64,000 bases of DNA from Verrucomicrobiales bacterium. Its GTDB lineage: Bacteria; Verrucomicrobiota; Verrucomicrobiia; Limisphaerales; CAIMTB01. The stretch lies in the NCBI GenBank assembly GCA_016795425.1, contig JAEUHG010000009.1, forward strand, positions 1 to 64,000, read 5' to 3'. The position numbers were made by a program, and so were the translations under genes. The notes under the pieces were generated by a model that saw only the letters and a program-made list of their open reading frames with translations, searched no databases and was not told the DNA's origin. Positions 1 through 9,292 of the stretch are shown here, piece after piece. Position 1 is the stretch's first letter. The number at the start of each line of letters is the position of its first letter.

Positions 1-1583
1 GCGGTGCGCCGGGCGATCTGGCCCTTGAGGGCGGTGGCGAGAGTCCGATCAGTGCAAGATTCAGTGAGAAATGGAGCGTAGAGTCGGTCGATGGCGGCGA
101 TGGTTGAATCGGTCTTCGGGGCTGGACTGGCGATGAACCTCGCAAGGACTCCAAGAGCGAGGGTTCCGCCGAGAATTCCCAATCCGATCCCGCCCAGTCG
201 GGAGGCGACTTCGGGGGGCAGCGGAGATCCGACCGGACGAAGGAGAAGAGGGATCAACGCCGCGAGAGCCGCGGTTCCGCCGAGGATCCATGGGATTGCC
301 CACAAGCGAGGTTTTGCTGCTGAAACGCCGCGAGTTGGTGAATCTGCGGTGATGGCCGGCGACGTTCCCAGGAGTTGGCGTCGGATCCGGAGCATGCCCC
401 AGGTCACGAGGAGGAGTTCTGCAAGGAGAATGACCAGACAGCGCGAGGGCTGGCTCTTCCAGGGAAGGCCCCAGGCTCCCACGCCGAGCAGGAGAAGACA
501 GGGCAGGATCAGACGGGCTGCTTTCGAGGTGGCTTGGGTTGCCGTGAGGTTGGGTGTTACGGCAGGTGGAGAAGAGAAGGTCGGTGAGTTTTCTGGCGTT
601 GCTTCGAGAGGATGGCGTCGGAGGCGTTCGCCGATCAGGACCATGACGATGCCATTGCCAAGGAGCAGGAGGCCGACGCCCAGTCCCAGGAGCGCGGGAT
701 GGTCGCCCATGAGTGGGAGGGCGAACCACGACGCGGCGAGGGTCAGCACCAGGCAGGCCATGGGAATCCAGGCGAGTCGGAGGAGCGCCCTGCGCCTTTG
801 GGGTGACGACGCCTGGTCGATGGCGGTCTTCCAGGCGAACAACGAGGCGCCTATCATCGCCGCAGCGTTCAACCCGGCGAACCCGCCGATGGAACCGAGC
901 AGACCCTTGGCGGCGGTGACCTGGGTCACGCTAATGGAACCGGGCAGGGCGGAGGCGACAGCCCGTGTGAAACGCTGATCCGGGGAAGTCCGCGTCAGGG
1001 CGGACTCGACGAAGCGGAGCACTTCCTCTTCGAGCATCTTTCGTCCGCGCGACAGGCGTTGCCGGACGGCATCTTCGGAGAGTTCTAGACTCCGGGCGAC
1101 GGCTTCGATGGATTGGTATTCGCGATAGAAGAGGACCAGGGGCACGCGATAGGTCTCCGGGATCCGTTGCAGGGATCGCCAGAGAATGCTGGCTTCCTCC
1201 TCGGTCATGGTTTGCTCGAGGGGCGGCCGGGTGTCGGCGGCCGGCGGGTTCGCGTCATCCATCACCTCGGCGCCATGAGTAGGTTCGCGTCCGGCCCGAC
1301 GAAGAGCCTGGTGAATGAGATGTCGAGCGATGCCACACAGCCACGATCGGAAGCGGGACGGGTCACGCAGCTGAACCAGATTTTGCCAGGCGGCGACGAA
1401 CGTTTCCTGGGCGACGTCCTCGCTCCGGCCCACATCGCCGAGAGCGCTGAAAGCCATCGAGCAGATCAGATTCTGATAGCGGATGACGATGGTGGTGAAG
1501 GCGTCGCGGTCGCCTTGCCGGCTGGCCTCGACGAGGTCGGCATCGGCGCGCGGATCAGGGATGGGCCATGCTGGACGGAGCAT
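1..1583 (-). CDS. ECF-type RNA polymerase sigma factor with long membrane-embedded C-terminal extension (3' end outside window)
   Basis: Residues 1-180 form a sigma-70 family factor. Region 2 contains the stretch DVAQETFVAAWQ and FRSWLCGIARH; region 4 contains IPETYRVPLVLFYREY followed by the helix-turn-helix SIEAVARSLELSEDAVRQR. The reading frame then continues without a stop to the window edge, at least 527 codons in all, through several hydrophobic segments (for example LGLGVGLLLLGNGIVMVLI and ILPCLLLLGVGAW), so the C-terminus is probably a multi-pass membrane domain. Such sigma factors with extracytoplasmic-sensing tails occur in Planctomycetes and Verrucomicrobia; the signal is unknown. 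The ATG at 1583 gives the full region 2. A TATAAA box lies about 50 bases upstream. The gene follows the giant fibre gene on the same strand, 131 bases downstream of it. Function is clear for the N-terminus, inferred for the tail. Confidence 0.85.
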   Translation of the reverse strand, partial: MLRPAWPIPDPRADADLVEASRQGDRDAFTTIVIRYQNLICSMAFSALGDVGRSEDVAQETFVAAWQNLVQLRDPSRFRSWLCGIARHLIHQALRRAGREPTHGAEVMDDANPPAADTRPPLEQTMTEEEASILWRSLQRIPETYRVPLVLFYREYQSIEAVARSLELSEDAVRQRLSRGRKMLEEEVLRFVESALTRTSPDQRFTRAVASALPGSISVTQVTAAKGLLGSIGGFAGLNAAAMIGASLFAWKTAIDQASSPQRRRALLRLAWIPMACLVLTLAASWFALPLMGDHPALLGLGVGLLLLGNGIVMVLIGERLRRHPLEATPENSPTFSSPPAVTPNLTATQATSKAARLILPCLLLLGVGAWGLPWKSQPSRCLVILLAELLLVTWGMLRIRRQLLGTSPAITADSPTRGVSAAKPRLWAIPWILGGTAALAALIPLLLRPVGSPLPPEVASRLGGIGLGILGGTLALGVLARFIASPAPKTDSTIAAIDRLYAPFLTESCTDRTLATALKGQIARRT

Positions 1584-1714
1584 ATCGTCCAATCAGTGGT
1601 CGGGCAGGGCCGACTTGTGACCGGGTTTTTATAGGAAAATGGACGAGCCCGACGAGCAGACTGTGGTCAACGGCAGGCGTTCCGGAGAAGCGGCCGGTGA
1701 GGTGGAGCTGCGGA

Positions 1715-4700
1715 TTACCGGGCCTCCGGCGCTTGGGGGCTGGACCGTTGCTGTTCAAGAGCCTGGAGTCGTTCCAGGATCCACTGCATCTGCGCCTTGA
1801 GCTGTGCGTTCTCGGATTTCAGCACCTCGACCTTCCGGTTCAAGCCTTGGATGGCAGCCAGCGCCACGCCGTCGAATTCGAGAGTGCTGATGCTGGTATC
1901 GTCACGACCGGGGTAGAAGGCGGGTTTGAAGTCCTGGGCAACCGGACCGAGGTGCTTGGAACTCTCAGGTTCCTCCCAAATGTAACGCCAGCGGAGGACG
2001 GGAATGGCGGCGAGGCGTTCGAGGATTTCGATGGTGTCGACCTCTTCGAAGTCGTGCTTCTGGTTCCGATCGGAGACGGATGACCAGGAGTTTCCGCCAG
2101 CGGAGAGGCTGACGCCGGAGGAGGTGCCGCTGTTGCTATAGATTTTTGCGCCACCGGAGGCGCGAACGACGAATTGATTCTCGGTGGTCGAGGAGATCTG
2201 GGAATCGGTGCTGTCGCCCCAGACGAAGGCCCCGGAATGTTGGGCGCGCGCACGGCGACCGGCGGCGAAGCCGTAGCTGGCGCTGACCTCATTGAGGAGT
2301 CCGCCGGGAATGGTGGCATAGGGCGCGGAACCCTGGACGCGGTTCTCCGAACCACCACCGATCACGCTGGCGGTGGACTTGCTGCTGATTCGATTTTGGG
2401 TGCCGCCTGCGATCACCGCCTTGTTGACGCCACTATCGATCTGATTTTGATCTCCGCCTGAGATGAGGGCGTAATCGGAATCATCGCCGATCTGGTTTCC
2501 GGTGCCCCCGCCGATCGTCGAGCCTGAGGAGGCTCCCATCTGTTGATTGGCACTATTGGCTACGAGGTTGGGATGCAATCCATCGGCGCCCGGTTCGAGT
2601 CGAAGAGCGGTGATACTGTCGACCTTGAACTCAAGCGGTTGGCTATCCGTTGTTCCCAGGAACTCGGATCCCGCTTTGGTGCCTTTGTTGCCGGTCAAGC
2701 TCCACGCCGCCTCGCTTCCACCACCGGAGCCGGTAATGGTGATAGTGGATCCGGAACTGGAGAGGGAGATGCCTGATCCGGCAGCGAGCGTAACGGCGTC
2801 CTTTAGGCCGTTGACCGAGGTGACCACGGTGTTGGAGGCGAGTTTGGCAGCGGTGACGGCGCCATGGGCCAGGTTGGTGGTCGTCACGGCGGAAACGGCG
2901 AGGTGGTTGGAGGTGACCCCAGCAGTCGCCAGGCTGAAAGCGGAGCCCGAGAGGAGGAGTCCACTGCCGGCCGTATAGGTGGTGTTGCTATCGATACCGG
3001 CGGTCCAAGCGGTGCCACTCCATTTCAGGATTTGGCCGCTGCTGGTTCCCGGGGTGAGACTCAGGATCGGCGCCCGGCCTCCGCTGCTAACCAGCGGGCT
3101 GCTGGCTGCCACATTAGTGACACTGGCGATAACGTCGTTGACCAACCAGGTCCAGGTGGCTCCTTGGTAGTAATAGAATCCAGCGGGGTCGTCGGTTTGG
3201 TAGACGAGGAGACCGACGGCCGGCGCAGGGATGGACAAGCGCTGGGCTTGGGTGAGGCGCGGCACCAGAATGCCATGGTCGGTGGAATCCACCTGGAAAA
3301 GCGCACTGTCGTCGAGATTCGTCGTCCCGATGGCCACATGGCCACGGCCGTCGATGCGAAGTCGCTCGTGCGTGGCGAGAGTTCCTCCGGTGTGGAACTT
3401 GATGGACGTGTCCTCGCTGCCGGTTCCGATGACGAGGTTCTGGCCCATGTTGTAGAGATAGGCGTCATTGGGTCCGGCAATGCTGAAGGACGCGTTGTTG
3501 TAGGCGGAGGAGTTGATGCCGACGTCGACGTAGTTGTTGGATTCATCGCCGTTGTCGGCGGTGGCCACCATGTCGGAGGAGGCATTCGGACCCGAGGACC
3601 GATTGTGGATATTGAGCTGGAGGTAATTGTCGACCTCGCCATAGCCGCTGATGACGTTGTAGGAGGTGGTCTGGCCGGCATCGACGCGGAATTTCTCCGG
3701 GAAATTCCCGTCAAACGTCGAGTCGCCGATGGCCACGTTGCCGTTGCTCTCGTAGATCGATGAGGTGGCGAGTGCGTTGGTCGAAGTGAAGCGTGCCAGA
3801 TAGCCGGCGGTCCCGGTCCCGGCGATCTTGGCGTTGAGTTCGATCCAATCGTGAGCGCTGAGGTAGCCGTCGGTGGTCGCGGAGGCCTCCGGAATCGAGA
3901 GATGAAGGAGGGAGGTGCCGGAGAGGGAAAGTGGGGCGGAGACCTGTAGGCCGACGAGGTACCCGGCGGCGGCGTGATTGCCCCAACCGTAGGCAGTGTT
4001 CCAATTGCTGAGCCGACCCGAAGTCACTTGCGCAGCGGCGCTGGCGGCGAAGACCGGGTCGGATTCGGTCTGCAGGTACCCTTGGGCGGCATGGTTGCCC
4101 CAGGCGTAGGCGGTATCGGCACGGCTGGATTGGGTGGACGTCAGGCTGGTGCCGTCTTGAAAGGTGATTCGGTGGAGATTGGTGACGGCATAGCCGCCGA
4201 GATTCAGGTTGGCAGCCAGGGCGCGACTTCCGTCCCGCAGAACATAGTTGGTCTGCACAGCGGCCCAGAAGGGATCGCTTTCGGACTGCAGATATCCCGC
4301 GGCGGCGTGATCGCCCCAGGCGTAGGACGCTGACCATTGTGCCGCATGGGTCGAAGACACCTCGGTGCCGTCGGTGAATTGAATGACGCGAATGTGTTCC
4401 GCGTCGTGTCCGGCGAAGTTGATAGAGCCCGTCAAGGCGCGGGACCCGTCGCGGAGGACATATCCGGACTGGGCAGCGTTCCATCCCGGTTCGCTTTCCG
4501 TGGTGAGGTATCCCGCCAGCGAATGATCACCCCAACTGTATGCCTCTTTGGCATGAGCGACATCGCTGGGCGCCAGGGTGGAGCCGTCGTCGAACTCGAC
4601 GAGAGAGACATTGGTGACGGCGTGATCGCCGAGATTCAGCGGACCGGTCAGTGCCCGGGTGCCATCGATTTTAAAGAACTGCGATTGGGCCGCCTGCCAG

Positions 4701-7700
4701 ACAGGATCGGATTCAGTGGCCAGATATCCGGCGCTCGCATGGTCTCCCCAGGCGTAGGCTTGATTCCAGTTGCCTAGGAGGTTGGTGGTGATCGAGGCGG
4801 CGGCACTGGCAAGGTAGAGGGCGTCGGATTCCATGGTGAGGAATCGAGCGTTTGCCTCGGCGCGGGAAAAGACGTTGGTCGCTGAGGCAAAACGGGCGTC
4901 GCCCCACGTTCGGTCAAAGGAGACAAGGTTGCCGACTGCCGAGAGGCCTTCACCCCAGCTGTGAGTCTCAGTACTGGAAAACTGGGTCCACTCACCCGCG
5001 CTGGTGAAGGTCATGGCGCCGCTCGAGGCAATCACGAAGACAGCCCAATTGCTCTCCGGCGTTTCGAAGATCCAGGAGGTTCCATCGAATTCGGTCAGCG
5101 CGTTGTCGTGCCCGAACCAAACGCCGGTTGGCGATGTGCCGACCAGGTACCGATCGTGGGCGCTCGGCGAAGACGGCGGCGTGTTATCGACGGCGAGCAC
5201 CGAACTCTTCCAAACCAAGCCTCCCGTGAGACTATCGACGTAGGCCTTGGACACGGCCTCTCGTGGGTCGGTGAAGGCCGAAGGGTCGGCGGGAAGCCCG
5301 CGCACGTGGTTACCCTCTAGATTCAAGTCGCCGCCCAGGGTTCCGCCACCGACGGCGAGGTACCGAGCGTCCCCTGTGGTGGCAGTGAGGTATCCGGCGT
5401 CCGCGTGGTTGCCCCAACCGTAGGCGGTGTTCCATTGGCTTGCCGAGGTCGAGTTGAGGGAGGTTCCCGAACTGAAGATCACCTGGGCGAGGTTGGTGAT
5501 CGATTGGCCACCGGCATTCAGCGTGCCTTGCAGGGAGCGACTGCCGTCGCGAAGCAGGTAGGTGCCTTGCGCGGCATTCCATTGCGGATCGGATTCACTC
5601 GTGAGGTAACCGGCATCGGCATGGTTTCCCCAGTCGAAGGCGGAATTCCAATGGCTGATTTGCGTCGACGAAATGAGGAATGCGGCACTAGCGGCGAATT
5701 GAGGGTCGGTTTCCGACTTCAGGTATCCGGCGCTGGCGTGGTGGCCCCAGCCATAGGCGGTGTTCCAGTGGGTCAGGTCCGTAGCGGTGATGTTGGCGGC
5801 GATACTGACGGCGAAGTGGGGATCCGATTCGGTCGTCAGATATCCACGCGTGGCATGATTACCCCAGCTGGAGGCGAGATTCCAGGACGCCATCTGGTTG
5901 GAGGTGATGCCGGAAGCGGCGCTCGCCGAGAACCGGGGATCACTCTCAGACGTTAGATAACCGGCAGTCGCGTGGTTTCCCCAACCGTACGCGGTGTTCC
6001 AGTGACTCCATTCGGTGGCGGTGATTCCAGCCGCCAGACTGGCGGCAAAGAGCGGGTCGGATTCCGATTTCAGGTAGCCGGCGTCACCGTGGTCGCCCCA
6101 GCCATACGCCTGCGACCACTGGTTGGTGAGATCACCGTCGATGCCAAAAGCAACGGAGTTGGTAAATACCGGGTCTGATTCCTGGTAGCGGGATAGGTAA
6201 CCCGCCCGTCGATGGTCGCCCCAGGTCGCTGCGGCGTCCCACGAAGCGGTGCGGCTCGCAGTCAGATGGCGGGCCTCACTGGCCTGAAACGCAGGGTCGG
6301 ATTCGGCGGTCAGATAGCCGCGTGCCGCATGATTGCCCCAGGTAAAAGCGCTATTCCAACGCGACACCGCAATACTGGAGATGCCAGCGGCGACGCTCGC
6401 TGCAAAGGCCGGATCGGATTCGCGGGTCAGATAGCCGGCACCAGCATGGTTGCCCCAGGCGAAGGCCTGGGACCATTGGTTGGTCCGGTCGTGGTCGATG
6501 CCGAACGCGACGCTGTTGGTGAAGAGTGGATCGGACTCGTCGTAATCCGAGAGATAACCTGCCAGCCGATGATCTCCCCAGCCGTAAGCAGTGTTCCATT
6601 GGTTCAAATTCGAGACAGTCAATCCCGCCGCCAAACTGGCGGCGAAAACCGGATCCGTTTCGGTCTTCAGATAGCCGGCACCGGCATGATTGCCCCAGGC
6701 GAAGGCCTGGGACCATTGGTTGGTCCGATCGTGGTCGATGCCAAACGCGATGCTGTTGGTGAAGTGCGGGTCCGACTCGTCGTCATGCAAAAGGTAACCC
6801 GCCAACCGATGATCGCCCCAGCCGTAGGCAGCGTTCCATTGGTTCAGATTCGAGACCGTCAATCCCGCCGCCACGCTGGCGGCGAAAACCGGATCCGTTT
6901 CGGTCTTCAGATAGCCGGCGCCGGCATGATTGCCCCAGGCAGAGGCCATGTCCCATCGCTGGAGAGCGTCGAGCGTGACGCTGGCCGCGGGACTGGACCG
7001 AAAGATCGGATCGATTTCCGTTATCAAGTAACCGGCTTCGCGGTGATCTCCCCACTTCCATGCCGAGGCCCAAAGCATCAGGTCGTTGGCACCGACCTTG
7101 TATCCGTTGCGAAACTCGATCAGGTGAAGGTTGGTCAAACTCCGGCCACCCAGGTTCAAGTCGGCACCCATCCGCCGGCTCCCGTCCAGGAGCAGGTAAT
7201 TGGTTTGAGAACTGGCCCATCGCGGTTCGCGCTCGACGGTCAGGTAGCCGGCGGCGGCGTGGTTGCCCCAGGCATATGCTTCATTCCAACGGGAAAAATC
7301 GTCGAAACCGAATGACGGACCGCCCGACCAATGCAGTCCGTTCCCGTTGATCGCCAGAACGGGTGCGCCTTGGGAATCGAGCAGGGTCAACCCGTTGGGA
7401 TTGCGCGAGCGCAGGAAATCGGTGGTGAGGCTGCTGGTCGCCAAAGGAATCAGGTTGGCAGTGTTGGTGACCGCCACACCCGTCGTTGGATCGAGTCCCA
7501 TCAACTGACCGAGGGAAGGGGCAAGTCGACGGACCGCCGGGTGATCGAAGGTCACGCCCCACGCGTCGACATTGATCCAGCCGACTCCTTCGACGAAGCT
7601 TCCCTGGAGGTCGATGCCCGTGGGGAAGGATTGTTGGGCGTTGGTGCCGGGAGTGAGGCTCGAGACGAGCAGGAACAGTCCGAGTGTGGCCTGGCGGATG

Positions 7701-7738
7701 AGTTGAATAGAGATCGCGGTGAGGGCAGGCGGCTTCAT
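1715..7738 (-). CDS. Giant secreted fibre: W-G-[ND]-H repeats, YadA-like head repeats, S74 intramolecular chaperone C-terminus
   Basis: This 2007-residue protein begins with a hydrophobic signal segment (QATLGLFLLVSSLTPGTNA). Residues of roughly 150-1250 carry about 20 copies of a 35-40 residue unit with consensus WNxAYxWGNHAxAGYLxxESDP, familiar from tail-fibre-type proteins. Stalk-like segments follow (GAVTAAKLA), then head repeats of the YadA type around 1745-1860 (GGGTGNQI, GGDQNQI, GGTQNRI, AAGRRARAQHSGAFVWGDS). The end is a peptidase S74 / intramolecular chaperone domain with the Ser1889-Lys1894 pair in SDRNQK, then a coiled coil (VEVLKSENAQLKAQMQWIL). In this family the chaperone trimerises the fibre and cleaves itself off. 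Its ATG overlaps the stop of the upstream gene (ATGA), implying translational coupling. No other phage genes are near, so it is probably a surface adhesin rather than a prophage tail fibre. Confidence 0.9.
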   Translation of the reverse strand: MKPPALTAISIQLIRQATLGLFLLVSSLTPGTNAQQSFPTGIDLQGSFVEGVGWINVDAWGVTFDHPAVRRLAPSLGQLMGLDPTTGVAVTNTANLIPLATSSLTTDFLRSRNPNGLTLLDSQGAPVLAINGNGLHWSGGPSFGFDDFSRWNEAYAWGNHAAAGYLTVEREPRWASSQTNYLLLDGSRRMGADLNLGGRSLTNLHLIEFRNGYKVGANDLMLWASAWKWGDHREAGYLITEIDPIFRSSPAASVTLDALQRWDMASAWGNHAGAGYLKTETDPVFAASVAAGLTVSNLNQWNAAYGWGDHRLAGYLLHDDESDPHFTNSIAFGIDHDRTNQWSQAFAWGNHAGAGYLKTETDPVFAASLAAGLTVSNLNQWNTAYGWGDHRLAGYLSDYDESDPLFTNSVAFGIDHDRTNQWSQAFAWGNHAGAGYLTRESDPAFAASVAAGISSIAVSRWNSAFTWGNHAARGYLTAESDPAFQASEARHLTASRTASWDAAATWGDHRRAGYLSRYQESDPVFTNSVAFGIDGDLTNQWSQAYGWGDHGDAGYLKSESDPLFAASLAAGITATEWSHWNTAYGWGNHATAGYLTSESDPRFSASAASGITSNQMASWNLASSWGNHATRGYLTTESDPHFAVSIAANITATDLTHWNTAYGWGHHASAGYLKSETDPQFAASAAFLISSTQISHWNSAFDWGNHADAGYLTSESDPQWNAAQGTYLLRDGSRSLQGTLNAGGQSITNLAQVIFSSGTSLNSTSASQWNTAYGWGNHADAGYLTATTGDARYLAVGGGTLGGDLNLEGNHVRGLPADPSAFTDPREAVSKAYVDSLTGGLVWKSSVLAVDNTPPSSPSAHDRYLVGTSPTGVWFGHDNALTEFDGTSWIFETPESNWAVFVIASSGAMTFTSAGEWTQFSSTETHSWGEGLSAVGNLVSFDRTWGDARFASATNVFSRAEANARFLTMESDALYLASAAASITTNLLGNWNQAYAWGDHASAGYLATESDPVWQAAQSQFFKIDGTRALTGPLNLGDHAVTNVSLVEFDDGSTLAPSDVAHAKEAYSWGDHSLAGYLTTESEPGWNAAQSGYVLRDGSRALTGSINFAGHDAEHIRVIQFTDGTEVSSTHAAQWSASYAWGDHAAAGYLQSESDPFWAAVQTNYVLRDGSRALAANLNLGGYAVTNLHRITFQDGTSLTSTQSSRADTAYAWGNHAAQGYLQTESDPVFAASAAAQVTSGRLSNWNTAYGWGNHAAAGYLVGLQVSAPLSLSGTSLLHLSIPEASATTDGYLSAHDWIELNAKIAGTGTAGYLARFTSTNALATSSIYESNGNVAIGDSTFDGNFPEKFRVDAGQTTSYNVISGYGEVDNYLQLNIHNRSSGPNASSDMVATADNGDESNNYVDVGINSSAYNNASFSIAGPNDAYLYNMGQNLVIGTGSEDTSIKFHTGGTLATHERLRIDGRGHVAIGTTNLDDSALFQVDSTDHGILVPRLTQAQRLSIPAPAVGLLVYQTDDPAGFYYYQGATWTWLVNDVIASVTNVAASSPLVSSGGRAPILSLTPGTSSGQILKWSGTAWTAGIDSNTTYTAGSGLLLSGSAFSLATAGVTSNHLAVSAVTTTNLAHGAVTAAKLASNTVVTSVNGLKDAVTLAAGSGISLSSSGSTITITGSGGGSEAAWSLTGNKGTKAGSEFLGTTDSQPLEFKVDSITALRLEPGADGLHPNLVANSANQQMGASSGSTIGGGTGNQIGDDSDYALISGGDQNQIDSGVNKAVIAGGTQNRISSKSTASVIGGGSENRVQGSAPYATIPGGLLNEVSASYGFAAGRRARAQHSGAFVWGDSTDSQISSTTENQFVVRASGGAKIYSNSGTSSGVSLSAGGNSWSSVSDRNQKHDFEEVDTIEILERLAAIPVLRWRYIWEEPESSKHLGPVAQDFKPAFYPGRDDTSISTLEFDGVALAAIQGLNRKVEVLKSENAQLKAQMQWILERLQALEQQRSSPQAPEAR
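3950..7290 (-). repeat. Coding tandem repeats (about 20 units) inside the giant fibre gene
   Basis: The DNA encodes about 20 degenerate units of 105-120 bases, each giving the peptide core W-G-[ND/H]-H-x3-G-Y-L. A higher-order unit of about 240 bases is also visible: the stretch around 6461-6710 is repeated with only scattered base changes around 6701-6950, both carrying gcctgggaccattggttggt. The near identity of these two copies indicates a recent expansion inside an otherwise diverged array. Confidence 0.85.
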
Positions 7739-8976
7739 GGGGCCGAATAGAGGCGCGGGTGCGGAAACGCGGTGAGGCGATAGCGGCGGAAGATTCCTGG
7801 GCTCGGTAGGGACTGCGCCATGGGGCCGGTGCGACCTTCAACCGTCAGAACCGGCTTCCAACCGCTGGATCCATCCTCTCCTTCTTCAATTTCATAGTTC
7901 CAATCCGGCAGGCCGTTCCAGGCGAGGACGACGTGCTGGTCGGGGCCGCGTTCGATGGCGCTGATCTCCAGGGGGCGTTTCGTGACGACGAGGCGGCGTT
8001 GCGAGGTGCCATGGCTGTTCACCGCCTGAAACTCGTGAACACCTGGGGCCAGGGTCACGACCCACACGCCCGAGTCGTTCGCGGTCAGCGGCTGTCCATC
8101 GACTGCCAGAGCGTGGCTGACATTGGTCGACCACAGGAAGGTGAACTCGCCGGTGTACGAGAACACATTCTCAGGGAGCAGCGAGAGGTCGGGACCTGAT
8201 TTCGGCAGGTGCCATTCCACGTAGAGTGCCGGATAATCCCGAGTCGAAGCGCTTTGGGCCGAGGTCCATTGAAGCGCGCGGATTTCCGGGGCATGAAGGG
8301 ATTCGGAGGTCAGAAGCCAACCGGCGAATGGACCAAGGCGCAGTTCGTTCAAGGACTCTGCGAGGTTCACCGGCACTTCGAACCATCCGGTTTCGGGTGG
8401 GGAATTGCAGGAACCGAGAACAGGAAGCGACGGATCCAGGACATCGCCGGTCGACCAGGCTTGCCCGGCCCGTTTGAACCGGGGGGTCGCCTCGTCGGGC
8501 AGCCAATCGGCGTCGATCGCGGGAAGGGCGCGGAGTTGGACTTGAAACTGGCCTTTGATCGCGCTGATGGGGAGCCAGAGGTGGGCGCGGTCGAGGATGG
8601 CGTTGGTAGGGATGCGGTCCGGTGCCGTGCCAAACGGTGAACCCAGCGCGAGAAGGGCGCTGATGCGGCTGGCTGGGACGTCCCGAAGTGGACTGACTTG
8701 AACCACCGACCATGGACCCAAGGGTTCGTCAGGGCGCCAGGAATCGATGCTGGCATCCTTCCAATCGACCCTGATTGCCGGGGCATAGAGTCCGGAGGCA
8801 TGGGAAACCGAGGCGGTATCGGAGCCCGGCACCACCCAGGCGGATTCCGCGAGAACCAGAAACGGAACCAACCAAAAGGAAAGGGAAGAGAGCGCCACGG
8901 CTTTCCCCTGGCGTTGGAGTCGGTCGCTCAAACGACCGAGGTCTCCTCGCCGCGAGGACTGCGTCAGACTGTACAT
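7735..8976 (-). CDS. Secreted protein of unknown function, co-translated with the giant fibre
   Basis: A 413-residue protein with an N-terminal hydrophobic export signal ending near AESAWVV (about residue 46). The body is beta-rich, with no catalytic motif that I recognise. The region around residues 60-230 mentions ordered W/Y-rich strands (WLPISAIKGQFQVQLRALP). The last 70 residues (VLAWNGLPDWNYEIEEG ... FRRYRLTAF) resemble the short C-terminal module shared by other exported proteins in this window. Its TGA overlaps the ATG of the fibre gene by four bases, so the two are almost certainly made together; it could be an accessory or anchoring partner of the fibre. That role is inference from coupling alone. 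Confidence 0.8.
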   Translation of the reverse strand: MYSLTQSSRRGDLGRLSDRLQRQGKAVALSSLSFWLVPFLVLAESAWVVPGSDTASVSHASGLYAPAIRVDWKDASIDSWRPDEPLGPWSVVQVSPLRDVPASRISALLALGSPFGTAPDRIPTNAILDRAHLWLPISAIKGQFQVQLRALPAIDADWLPDEATPRFKRAGQAWSTGDVLDPSLPVLGSCNSPPETGWFEVPVNLAESLNELRLGPFAGWLLTSESLHAPEIRALQWTSAQSASTRDYPALYVEWHLPKSGPDLSLLPENVFSYTGEFTFLWSTNVSHALAVDGQPLTANDSGVWVVTLAPGVHEFQAVNSHGTSQRRLVVTKRPLEISAIERGPDQHVVLAWNGLPDWNYEIEEGEDGSSGWKPVLTVEGRTGPMAQSLPSPGIFRRYRLTAFPHPRLYSAP

Positions 8977-9292
8977 ACGGACCAGCGTTGGGGGCGGCTC
9001 ACCGCTCGGTAGAAGGGACCTGACCCTCGTGCCTCACGCACGGACTTCCTGCCCCAAAATAGGGAAGCACCGACAAACCCTTTGTCGGCGACTAGGTTAT
9101 CGGCAGTTCAGAACCTCAGCTTGAGCGTTCAATTTCTACCGGGGAACGAGGACCCGCTTGACCTCGAAATCGTCCCACCCCGTAATGTGGATATCAGTCC
9201 GACTGCTTTGTTTCATGGAGTTTGCTTTTGTTTGGTCGGGTCCATGAATCCCTGCAGTTCAGACCGTGGCATCGCCTAACTCCCCCATTCCC
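8977..9292. other. Divergent intergenic region (316 bases)
   Basis: This stretch separates the minus-strand 413-residue gene from the plus-strand CBM-like gene and must hold promoters for both. Apart from the hairpin at 9070-9088 I see no convincing -35/-10 pair; TTGACC near 9159 with TAATGT about 19 bases later is a weak plus-strand candidate. A short open frame starting near 9082 has no recognisable product. Confidence 0.5.
9070..9088. promoter_or_regulatory. Perfect inverted repeat, candidate operator
   Basis: CCGACAAA and TTTGTCGG, 8-base perfect arms, flank a CCC spacer. No gene ends here; both neighbours start from this region, so a protein-binding site or leader hairpin is more likely than a terminator. 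There is no T-run after it. Confidence 0.45.

Noticed and set aside
61..978. Open frames on both strands within the sigma factor tail
   Set aside because: They overlap the continuous sigma-factor frame, are rich in Arg/Pro/Ser as expected of high-GC shadow frames, and show no domain.
2864..3763. Plus-strand frame opposite the giant fibre
   Set aside because: Gly/Val-rich antisense shadow of the repeat array; no start signal or motif.
3950..7290. CRISPR-like array
   Set aside because: The regular repeats are in-frame coding units with diverged sequence and no constant short repeat separated by unique spacers.
1715..7738. Prophage tail fibre
   Set aside because: No capsid, terminase, integrase or lysis genes are within reach; flanking genes are chromosomal secreted-protein genes.
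9082..9279. 65-codon plus-strand frame in the divergent gap
   Set aside because: No ribosome-binding site, no family, and it would fill the promoter region of two genes.
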